From the NCBI RefSeq assembly GCF_008831285.2, contig NC_045145.1, positions 2,046,001-2,110,000 of the forward strand: DNA of 64,000 nucleotides. Direction: 5' to 3'. Each line of letters begins with the position of its first letter. Within the stretch, counting starts at the first letter, position 1. Made by a program: the position numbers and the translations under genes. The stretch is from Nymphaea colorata (lineage: Eukaryota > Streptophyta > Magnoliopsida > Nymphaeales > Nymphaeaceae). Of this stretch, positions 20,934-30,914 are shown piece after piece. A model generated the notes under the pieces. It was not told where the DNA came from. It did not search any database and saw only the letters and a list, made by a program, of their open reading frames with translations.

Positions 20934-23563
20934 GTTCCTGTTAGGTCCCGACTGGTTGTGACTAGGACATCTGAACCAATCGTGCCCTAAGTTCCCAAGA
21001 CCTTCTTGAGGAGCAATCCAAAAATCAAAATCCTAGACAAATTACACAATGAGACTACCCGGCTGAACAGGACCTCGGCGCAAACCCAATGGGAAGAGAA
21101 TACAAGTGAGGTTAAAATCCAAATCTTAACTAAAGCCAACCTACTACAGAAATACTAAGAGGGATGTGAGGCCTTACAAGCGCGAAGCGATACAAGAATA
21201 CTCTCACAACTCACTCAACAAACCATGCAAACCACAACTAACAAAGCAAACCACGCCCGTACCCAAGCAGGTAGGTCTAGTCCTTAGCGGTCGTGTCTTT
21301 GGCAAAAGTGCCTCCGAGGTACCGCGGTGGGGACTAGGGACAAAGCCTGGGCTAAAGCAATAACCAAGCAAACTAGATGAACCTAAACGAAAGCAAAAAC
21401 ACCCTCCCGGATCTACAAGGGGGTTAAGTAACGATACCGACCAAGTATAGCTTGGTGAAGCCGGATAAGGACCACAGGGAGAGAATCAAGCCCCAGGTAC
21501 TGCAGCTCACGGTTCTAGAATACCGACTGAGGAGTGCCTCCACAAAGCATGCTGCCGATGGGGAACGCCTAAGCGGACTGATGCTGCTGCAAGAGCTGGC
21601 CGAGGGAGCTGAGGGCGCTGACGTACGCTGCCGAGGTAAGTGGTCGAAGTTGACCAAATGTGGGTCTGGTTTGTCTAACTAGGTGTAATTAGCTAAGTGG
21701 ACCGAATGTGATGGGTCCGGGTCTTAGGTCGAAGTGGGTCCTGTGAGGTAAGCTCAGGGTTCTAGGGTTTTACCTTAACGGAAAGAAAGGAACGACAGCC
21801 AGGTGAGGTTGCTAAAGATAGCTATGGCTAGGGATGAGGTCGGATTAGAAAGAAGGCTGAAATTTAGGGATTTGCCTAAGGGAAAGGAGGCACACAAAGT
21901 TGCCTAAGCTGGACAGTTGGGGCTTGGATGGTCTCACCATGAAGGAGTGCCCTAAATTATACACGTGGCCCAATCTAGGGCCGGTAGAGTGACAACTAAG
22001 GGCAAGCCTAATGATAAGGCAAGGGAATGATCTTATTTCCCAAAAAGAAGGAAGGAGATCGCAAGGATTCCTCGGCGATTGGCAACGTGGCTAAGGAGAT
22101 ACTCGAGCTATCTCTGTCTCTCTCGATGGGTGACACGTGGAGGAGATAAGAGGCTGAGAAGGGCTGCGGCTTAAGGCAAGGGATCGGATGAGAATGGAAT
22201 TGCGACAAATAAGGATAGGAGGGATGCGGTAAGGATTTCCTAAACGATAGAGGGGAAAGACGCGTGAACAATTTGGGCAATGCCGCGTGGAGCTGGCATG
22301 GCGGCCACGTGGAGACGCGTGGGACCAGGTTGGACGCGTGATGGATGAGCTGGCAGGGAGGACTGGCAAGATTATGACACGTGGATTGATGGACGGATGA
22401 GACAATAGATGACTTAGGGTTGACGATCGAGAGAAGGGTGCCGATAAGGAAAGAGGGAATGACTTGGCTAGGGTGATTCTAGTAAGTGGCTGGGATGAAG
22501 ACACGTGGATGGATCAACGGTAGAGGGAGAGACACGTGGTACTTACCTAAGATGGCCGGCGTCCAAGGTGGGAAGCTCGCTCAAGTTCGGTGGCTAGGGT
22601 TCCACGTGTTGGCGAAGTTGACCAAGTGGCCCTTTGAGATTTTGACTGTGCTTCGACTGGAAGGGGGCAGAACTGTCCTTGATCACCGGAGTTAATGGAG
22701 GTCGTTGTAATGTCCAGCGGCGGCTGGAATCAAGCCCTTTTTCGGCTAGGATGGAACTTGAGCTCTAGCGGTCTGAATGCACCCGTTTTTGAATATCTTG
22801 ATGTCTTTCTTATGGCGATTCCACTGGACCAATTTTCAGACTGAGATCACGGCCAGAAGTAGCTATTTTGATGCCTTAAAGCTTGCTGGAATAAATCACT
22901 TCTAGGAAAGCCAGAAGTGATTTTGATGGCTTCTATGCCTCAAAACCACACCCGATCTTCTTGTTCTTGGCTTGGGATCGTACCCAAGAGATGGGGAGAT
23001 GATCCAAGCAGTGAGAGAGATGTTCCGAGGGAGGGACACCGTAGGAATCTGAATCTAGCACTCGGGTATGCCGAGCGAAAGACTTAGCCCGCGGGTGAGG
23101 CGCCCAATGCAAACAACTCAATACCGATTCGGATTCTCACCAAGTTCTGAAGCACTAACCTTTGTAAGCCGTCCTTGTTGAAGTCGTATTCCGTCTTCAA
23201 CCTTCCCGGTGAGGGCTCGACCTTTCAACTCCTTTGCGAGTGAGGAGAAGGCACCGAAGACCTGCTGGAATCTTCGCATGAATGGGGGATGCCGTGGACA
23301 CGATGAGGGACCTTCCGCCGGAGAGGATGATCTGCCTTGAGCCATTCTTCCTTGGGCCTTTGCTTACGAGGACACCGGTTCTCCAAGGGACTATCAGAAA
23401 CGTCTTGGGGGTAGGGGACGCAAGGAGGGAGGAGACACAACACTCACGCTCGGGAGAGGATGTGGGAGACGAGGAAGAGACAACCTCGAGAGAGGAGAGA
23501 GAGTCAATTCGTTCAAATGAACTTTCTTAATTCCAAAAGCATACTATACAAGGAGATCCAAAA

Positions 23564-23573
23564 CATTATATAC
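23564..23573 (-). promoter_or_regulatory. Putative TATA box of family C LTR
   Basis: The minus strand reads gtatataatg between the tail-coding part and the rest of the LTR, as in family A. Confidence 0.5.
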
Positions 23574-23891
23574 AAGTTTTACTTGGATCGGGTCACATGA
23601 ATTGACCTGTAACTCCAGCCAAAACACGATTAAAATTGGAGCTTAAACCCGCTCCTATTTACATGCGAAATACCCAATCCAAAATCCAAATGCATTGTGG
23701 AGCACAATCCTGCTCCACTAGGTTCAAACCAAATCCAAAACGTAAAGCTGAAATAAATGCCTAAGTAATTAAACCGGCCCTGAGCCTTGCAAGCCCAGGG
23801 TGGGGACCTCGTGCGGGGACCCGCCTGCACTTCTGATTTGGAACAAGGGCTTGGTCTGAATGACCTAGCCATTTGCCTAAGATTCGGAGAC

Positions 23892-24195
23892 TTAGACTAC
23901 CTCAAGGGACTCGGATACTGGACTCGCGCTGGGTTCAGATTTTCCTAGTTCGGGGAGTCCTACAACTAGCACAGATGAGTCTTGAGGATCTGCGAACTCG
24001 CGCGCGCACTTGGACCTGGTTGCTCCGCTCGCTTCACCCACTGCAACTGGATCAAGTGCTGCTTCAACCTCCCTGGGACATACGAGTAGTTTCTGAAGAG
24101 AATGAGCCCATAAATCTGATGCCTTACGCTTCTTGCGACTGGGCTCACCCTGCTCGGGCTCAGATGCATCCGGGCCTCTACTTGGGCCCGTAACA
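23892..24195 (-). other. Conserved protein tail encoded in family C LTR
   Basis: The family C LTR keeps about 100 open codons collinear with the element 1 pol tail. Shared patches are TG...EPEQGEPS, RKASDLW, SLQKLL, GATRSKC and VLVVGLPELG. Many synonymous and conservative changes separate it from family A without a stop, which suggests coding constraint in the ancestors. It begins at the LTR edge in the same phase (Val-Thr-Gly). Confidence 0.65.
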
Positions 24196-26145
24196 CTGTA
24201 CAAGTGCAAGCGGTACAAGAAAGACTCTCACAACTCACTCACAAACCATGCAAACCATAGCTAACGAAGCAAACCACACCCTTGCGCACGTAGGTAGGTC
24301 ACGCTCCTCGTGGTCGTGTCTTTGGCACGTGCGCCGCCGAGGTACCACTGTCAAGAGCAAGGCCGAAGCTGGGCTAAAGCAGCAAAGAAAACAAACTAGA
24401 TGCTTTCCTAAAAACAATAAGCAAAACACCCATCCCGAAGCTACAAGGGGGATAGAAGACGATACCGGCCAAGTCTAGAGCTTGGCGAGGCCGAATAACA
24501 AACCACGGGGAGATGACCAAGCCCCGGGTAATGCAGCTCACGGTATGGAAGACCGGTTGAGGAGTGCCTCCACGGAGCGTTGCTGCTACGAGGTGACGCC
24601 TATGGCAATCAATCGCAGCAGGAAGTGCTGGCCACGGTTGGCCGAGGGTGCTGGCCGCTGCAACCGAGAATCGTCAGGTCTTCGTAGCCGCCTGCTGCCG
24701 AGTGGCCTATGCGGATGTGGCGGAAGCCTGATGCCGAGCACTGCTGGAGGACCGAATGCGCACCATCTATCACGAGGGGCCTGACCGCGGGTGCCGCTGA
24801 AAGTGCTGAGGCAGCCGGAAGGCAGCAAGCCGACCTGCCTGCGTTGGTGTGGCTCGGCCACGTGTGTCAGACGATAGCCGATGAGAGAGGGAGATAGCCA
24901 AGGAAGGGGAGACGAGGGTCTAGCTAGGGAGCTAGCGTCTCGGCTGAACCTAGGCCTAACTAAGGCTCGGGTGGGCTAGGTGCAGTAGGGCTCTATAGGT
25001 GGATCGGTCTAGTCGAGTGAGGTTAAGGGATGAGGTAGGCTAAGGATCAATGAGTTTTAGGTGGGGTAGAGGGTTGCCTAACTACAAGGAAGGCTTAGTT
25101 GGGTAGGTTGGGTTGAGCCTAGGCTCGATAGGGAATTGGCCAAGGTTGACCGAGAAGGGAAGTGGTTCGACTAGGTAGGTGGGCTTTGACTAGGTGCGGA
25201 CCACGTTGATGTGGGTCCGGGTCTTAGGCACAATGGGGGCCACAAGCTAGCTTCGTGGCCTTAATTGAGGCTAAGGGAGGTGATAGGGACGAAGGGGACG
25301 GGGTTGCCTAATTCGAATAAGGGCATTACGGGTAAGGATTGGGCCGATGATTAAGGGATTTACCTAAGGGGAAAGCTGGTGTGCGTGGTTACCTAAGTGG
25401 GGAGGGGATTCGCTTGGCTGGTCTTGCCAAGTTAGTGCACCTGATGCTTACCACGTGGCAAGATCAAGGATGGAGATAGAAAGCGCTAGGGAGGAGCCTA
25501 GTGATAAGGCAAGGGAATGATCTACTTTCCTAAAAAGAAGGAAGGAGATCGCAAGGATTCCTCGGTGTTATGCAACGTGGCCGAGGAGATTCTTCTGCTA
25601 TCTCTGATTCTGTCGATGGGTGACATGTGGAGGAGACGAGAGGCTAAGGATTATGGCTGAGGATCGAGAGGGATTTGGGTTGAGACAAATGAGGAAAGAT
25701 GGATTGGACACGCTAGAGATTTTCCTAAGAAGGGGGAAAACGCGTGAGTGGGAAAGGCAATGCCGCGTGGCGCTGACGTGGCTGCCGCGTGGAGACGCAT
25801 GGGACCAGATGGGACGCGTGAAGGAGGACGTGGCAAGTGAGATGGCTCAGTGAGGGACGAAATGTTGACACTTGGCGAGATGAATGGATGTGATAAGGGG
25901 CGACTTAAGGCTGACCAACGAAAAAGGTTACCGATAAGGAAACAAGCAGGGATGTGGCTAGGAGACTCCAATAACGTAGGAGCACAAGATCCAAGGAAGA
26001 TCTCGGCTAGGGTGATACTGGAAAGTGGCTGGGATGAAGACATGTGGAAGAATGGACGGCTGAGATGGGCAAAGGATCGACTTACCCGATTTGGAAGCGA
26101 CGGCCAAGGCGAGGTACCTCTATGCACAACAATGGCCATAGTCGG
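24196..26145 (-). repeat. Truncated C-like LTR (family D copy)
   Basis: It aligns to family C from about 21171 onward and stops where element 2's LTR begins. The LTR start and the tail-coding end are both missing. It contains the hairpin at 24324-24335 and the GC-rich middle. I see no gene in it. Its other half is not found on the far side of element 2, so the junction is a rearrangement and not a simple insertion. Confidence 0.65.
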
Positions 26146-29100
26146 TGTTAGGACCCAGACCCGGCGTTGTCCAAGACCTCTGCCGGATGTCGATCCTCTC
26201 CCAAGATCTCTCGGAGGAGCCGTCGGACAAAACCAAAAACAAATTACTTACAATAAAGAAACCCGGCCAGACAGGACCCCGGCGCAAAATACCCTAGGTA
26301 GCGGTACAAGTATAGGTAACCCAAAAACCTAACTAAGGCAAACCTATTACAAAAGACTAAGTGGGTGTGAGGCCGTACAAAGCGCATTCGATACAAGATT
26401 AAAACACTCACAACTCACTCAACAAACCACACCAAACCACAACTAACGTGCAAACCATGCCCATTCCCAAATAGGAAGTTCACGCTCCCGGTGGTCGTGT
26501 CTTCGGCGCTTGCGCCTCCGAGGTACCACGAATAAGAGCTAAGGCCGAAGCCGGGCTAAGCAATAAACAAAGCAAACTAGATGCTTCCTAAATGCAAAAA
26601 CAAGAACTACCACCCCGATAGCTACAAGGGGGAGAAGAACACGATACCAGCCAAGAAGGATCTTGGCTATGCCAGATAAGTCACCATGGGGAGATAACCC
26701 AGCCCCGGGTATCGCAGTTCATGGTAGGAAGACCCCTTGAAGTGAGCCTCCATGGTTATGCTGCTCCAAGGAAGAACGCCGGCTGAATAGGCGCGGGAGG
26801 AAGCAGCCACCTGCTGCCTTGTGCCGAGAGAAGGGCGACCGCCTGTCACTAGAGATGCGGCCTAGGGTGCCGCCGGTAGTGTTGAGGGGGGCTGGAGCCA
26901 AAGATGGCAACGCCTACCTGCCTTCACCTTGCGTGGCTCAGCCACGTTTGTCGGAAGAGAGCCGACGTTAGAGAAGAAGGCCGAGAGAGGAGGCCGGATG
27001 AGCTAGCGAGAAGACTAGCCTAGCCGGCTAGACCTAGACCTAGCTAAGGCTCGGGTGGGCTAGGAACGGATGGGCTCTATAGCTGGGTCGGTCCGGTCAT
27101 GATGGGTTAGTGCTGAGGTAGGCTAGGGCGTAATGTGGATTAGGTGGGGTAGAGGGTGCCTAACTACAAGGTAGGTCTTGGCGGGTCGGGCATGGGTAGA
27201 GCCTAAACTCGGGTAATGGTCTAAGTCGACCAAGTGTGGAGGAGGGTTGACTAGTAGGTTAGGTTTGACTAAGTGGACCAAGTTTAGGAGGTCCGGGTGA
27301 CTAGGTCAAGGTGGGACCTACGAGGTAGGCTCGGGGAGTCTAGAGTTTAAACTTTAAGGAATGGAAGGGAGTAAGGGGGCGGCGGCTTAGGAAGTTACCT
27401 AAGATTGCTAGGGAAGGAAGATGTTGGTTTAGGGCAAGGATCGAATGAGGTGGGATTTCCTAAGTGATAGGGTGAGGTGGCACATGCGAGGTGATCCTAA
27501 CGGGACGGAAAGAGGGGCTGGGCTGGTGTTGCCTAGAATAGCGCCAAGGGGATCCTCGTGATCCAAGAGAATCGCTAAGGGAGATAGCGATGAGGAAGGG
27601 AAGATCCAAACCTTTCCTAAAATGAAGGAGGTAGGATCGACAAGATTGAGAGGGATTTGGGCATGGGCCCACTTGATGCTATCTATCTCTCTCAAGGGAC
27701 CAGGTGGTGACACGTGGGGGGTGATGAGGCAAACTCGGCTGAGGTGGAAACACACGATTTAGACATGTGTACTAGATGGAGGGCTTAGGCAAGAAGCGGC
27801 TAGGGTTAGGTCAAGTGAAAAATATGCCAAAATGGAAAGAAGGTGGCTCGCCGCGTGGCAGACATATGGAGACACGTCGGACCTAGGTGATGATGTGGTG
27901 GATGACTTGGCGGGTGAGGTGGCACATGATATGGGAGATGGCGACACGTGGACAGATGGAAGGATGCAGTCCAAGGTGGGACTTAGGGTTGACAGAAGAA
28001 AAGTATACCAAAAAGGAAACAAGTGGGACGCGGCCAGGGCTCTACAGGCTGTCCTGTTTCTGGCAAACTTTCACTGGTCAAATGAAGTCTGATCACCGTG
28101 ATTTTTGGATATGTTGCATCTGGGATCGAGACGATTCCAACGGTACCAAGAACTCCTTGAAAGTCTTGACGGATCGCCGAGAAATGACCTCCGATCAGAC
28201 CGGTCTGCTGCTGGTTGCGACAGAACGATAACAACGATACAGAGCTGTTTCGCTGTAGATTTGGGTACCCAAATGATCTCGGACCATAATGAAATTTTAA
28301 CAGAAGATAGCTGACCTTAAGGCGAATTCAACGGCATATTGCACGCATTGAAACTCTGAGGGAATCTCCAGATTCAGATCAAAGAACAGCAACCAGTTTC
28401 TGGAAACGACAGAATCGCGGCTGCAGAATGTGTTCTGTTCCTGCTCTGATTTGACCAACCAAACGAACTCTGATCACCACCAAATTTGGGTATGTTGTAG
28501 AGGACATAAAGCGATTCCAACGGTATATAGATCTTCCTCTAACTCTCAGTAGATCTTTAGATATGGCTGTTTGAACAGGCAGATGTTCTGGAATTCCGCC
28601 TGTCGCGCGCGACCGAGAACGTGAAAGAGCCGACAGTGGAAAACTAGCTCCTTTCTTCCTTTTCACCGTCCGAACTTCTTCAAAAATGGCTTGATGGCCG
28701 TCGATATTGAAGGCGCTGCCGTCTTCAACGTTCCCGGTGTAAGATCGGCCTCTCAACTTCTTTGTGGGTGAGAAGAAGGCACCGAAACTTACTTGGATCT
28801 TTGCACAAAGGGGGGGAATAAACCGTGGCCAGTGGGGACTCTACCGCCGGAGCTAGGGAGCAGCTTTAACCTTTCTTCCTTGAGCCTTTACCTAAGAGGA
28901 CGCCGGTTCTCCAAGGGATTTCAAAAATCGCCGCGGGATCAAGGGAGCGTGAAGGGGGAGAAGACACTTTCAACTCACTCGGGAGAGAAGGTGGGAGACG
29001 AGAGGGAGAAACCTCGAGAGAGGAGTGAGAGACAAATCTCACAAATGAGCTTATTCCATAATGTATGCCTAGGGTTTCACGCTCTAGAGAATATATATAA

Positions 29101-29672
29101 GGGAGATGTCTCAGTTCTCTTACTCCTAACCCGAGACGGTACAAAGAACACTAAGCAAAACGAGTCTAAGCGTCTCAAACCGAGGTGGTACAAAACAACT
29201 AAAACAAGAGTACCTAAAAGAAAAGGGCGTATGGATCCAAACACGTTCCGCCCGCTCGAGTGTGTCCCAGACTTGTGGGTCCGAGTATAACTTGCCTAGG
29301 TTCGCCCTAAGCTGCTCCGTGGCTTGTTTGAGGTCTCGACACCTTGCTTTGGTCTGGCCTAAACCGGGTCCTGGTCCACTGTCATGCTGGTCTTCAATCT
29401 CTGAACTCGGTCCAAGCCCTGTTTCCCCCTTTTCGACCGTAGCTGCTCCGCCCGCTCCTCCCACTGCATCCACATAAGTAATGCTCGAAGGGTCTACAAG
29501 TGTCAAACCCTGAACCATGCCAAGGTTAACCTCACAAGAGAAAGAGGGTGTAGGCTTGTCAGGCGGTAATCGACGTGCCCAGCTACACCCTACACCGCTG
29601 GTCGGCTCCAATCCATTGCTCTTGGCCATGCCCTCGGCAGTCCTCAACGGTGCCAAAATTAGGCACGTATCA
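26146..29672 (-). repeat. 3' LTR of non-autonomous element 2
   Basis: It begins TGTTAGGACCC and ends GCACGTATCA, next to a polypurine tract. It matches 38117-40645 closely, except that the latter lacks about 1 kb (about 26961-27943 here). Near its start it has the same 'cggacaggaccccggcgc' block as family A. Within it, two related segments (about 28060-28200 and 28420-28560) look like an old internal duplication. The last about 546 bases are an open frame continuous with the internal region. Confidence 0.85.
29091..29100 (-). promoter_or_regulatory. Putative TATA box of element 2 3' LTR
   Basis: The minus strand reads ttatatatat. The same motif lies at the matching place in the other LTR (about 40066-40075). 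Confidence 0.5.
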
Positions 29673-30165
29673 GATCCACTCTCCTTACATCGAGCTTGAC
29701 CCCAAGCTTGTGCCATGATGTCTCCATGGGTGACCAGTATTGCTCCAACCAACTCTCCCACGCACTCATGCATGTGATTGGGTCCATAATCTTGAGGTAA
29801 GTGCTCTAGGGAGTTCCTCTGAAGAGAGAACCATTGCCTCGGTCCTCTAGTATACACCCACAAGTTGGCTCCCGTCCTTCTTTCTCCAACTAATATGCGG
29901 CCATCTTGTTTTTGCTTTGGGCCATAGTCCCGAGGTATAAGGCCAAGTAGTGACCTTTGCTGCCCAAGAACATACTTGGGCTCTTGCGGGTTCTCCATCT
30001 CCATGCGTGGTTTGCCCCTATCATGGGCCTGCCATATGCGACCTTTTCTTGGGCTCTCATGTTGGCCCATGAAGAGTAACCGTGGACCTATAGTAGCATC
30101 CACTACCAGCCATGCTTCGGCTGCACCAACAATTCCCAGATCCTGTGTAAGGGGCGAGTGAGTAG
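29126..30165 (-). CDS. Element 2 third frame, crossing PPT into the LTR; unknown function
   Basis: From the copia insertion point down to 29126 the minus strand is open for about 345 codons. The internal part is rich in Arg, Gly and Gln, and has two similar segments, LIPRDYGP and HLPQDYGP, each followed by a Leu-Val-Gly, which may be a short internal repeat. It then reads through the PPT into the LTR for about 182 codons, including VDAVGGAGGAATV, a motif like the pol tail of element 1. The frame extends rightward into the copia LTR (to 30403), but that part is accidental. In the uninterrupted element it would follow the 35467-36549 frame in the -1 frame. I recognise no domain. Confidence 0.5.
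29673..29687 (-). promoter_or_regulatory. Polypurine tract of element 2
   Basis: The minus strand reads taaggagagtggatc directly before the LTR, as expected for the plus-strand primer. It is translated within the third coding frame of element 2. Confidence 0.8.
30161..30165. repeat. Left target-site duplication of copia element
   Basis: 'agtag' directly before the LTR, repeated at 35444-35448 directly after the other LTR. The perfect 5-bp duplication shows this copia copy inserted here as a unit. Confidence 0.92.
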
Positions 30166-30550
30166 TGTGAAGACACCAGATGACACATGGCAGAAAGTAT
30201 GCAACGGCCAAATCAAAGAGGACAAACTCAACGACTATATCAGCAAAGGCAATGGGCATGACACAAGGCATGACAAAAGGAAAGAAGTATGCAACGATCA
30301 AATCAAGAAGGGAAAACTCAACGCCTATACCAGCAAAGGAAGACACACCCAATTCCATAAGGAAGGAATTAACGTCAATGGTGTATTCCAAAAATATAAT
30401 CATAGACCCGTTGAGATCTGTACATCTATAAAAGCATAATGGAACCTCAACTCAGCAAGTAGCTGTGATTGAGAGAAGAGGACGTAGGTTTATACTGAAC
30501 CTCTATAAACACCTATTTCAAAATATCTCTCTATTCTCTTGTCTTTAACA
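30166..30550 (+). repeat. 5' LTR of copia element
   Basis: TGTGAAGAC...TTTAACA. A TATA box (tataaaa) lies at 30427-30433. Its first 180 bases contain two similar copies, about 90 bp apart, of a segment beginning agtatgcaac (30196 and 30286). That is a possible duplicated U3 control region. Confidence 0.92.
30427..30433 (+). promoter_or_regulatory. TATA box of copia 5' LTR
   Basis: 'tataaaa' about 120 bases before the LTR end, also present in the 3' LTR at 35319-35325. Confidence 0.65.
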
Positions 30551-30563
30551 TGGTATCAGAGCC
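30551..30563 (+). promoter_or_regulatory. Primer-binding site of copia element
   Basis: tggtatcagagcc starts at the first base after the 5' LTR and matches the 3' end of initiator methionine tRNA. Confidence 0.92.
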
Positions 30564-30914
30564 ACCTTTGCGCAAAGGAAATTTCTGCGAGAGACTGGAT
30601 ACAATTCTGCAGCAGGACGGGAGGTCTTGTTAATTCCGAAACAGAGTTTTTTTTTTTTAGGCAGAGTACTGGAAAACCTGTTGCGGTTTTCCCTAGGGTT
30701 ACCAGCTCTGGCGACGATAGGTGTCGACCAAGAGCTCTCTGGATTCATTTGTCTCTGAAGATCCTTTACACCAATTTTGAGAATTTTTTGCATTGGTGTT
30801 AAGGCGTTATGGTTTTTTTGAACGTCTGCCTGTCCCTGGCAGGCGTCTTCCTCTATTTCTCCCCTGCTGCCATCACCGTGTGCTCCTCTTTATAAGTTGT
30901 CTTGTGTTGAGATC

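Larger units (their letters stand above)
20939..24195 (-). repeat. Family C LTR
   Basis: It begins TGTTAGGTCCC and ends CCCGTAACA. The left flank is 'gttcc' and the right flank 'ctgta', so no target-site duplication is visible. It is homologous to family A throughout but clearly diverged. Immediately right of it, an internal part of another C-like LTR begins. It looks like an LTR inserted into a relative, followed by loss of one flank. Confidence 0.75.

Noticed and set aside
26101-26160. Target-site duplication for element 2
   Set aside because: Flanks gtcgg (26141-26145) and ccggg (40646-40650) do not match, so no duplication can be claimed.
27983-28314. Possible small genes in the element 2 LTR
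   Set aside because: Frames change between the two LTR copies (for example at 39076-39264), so they are not conserved.
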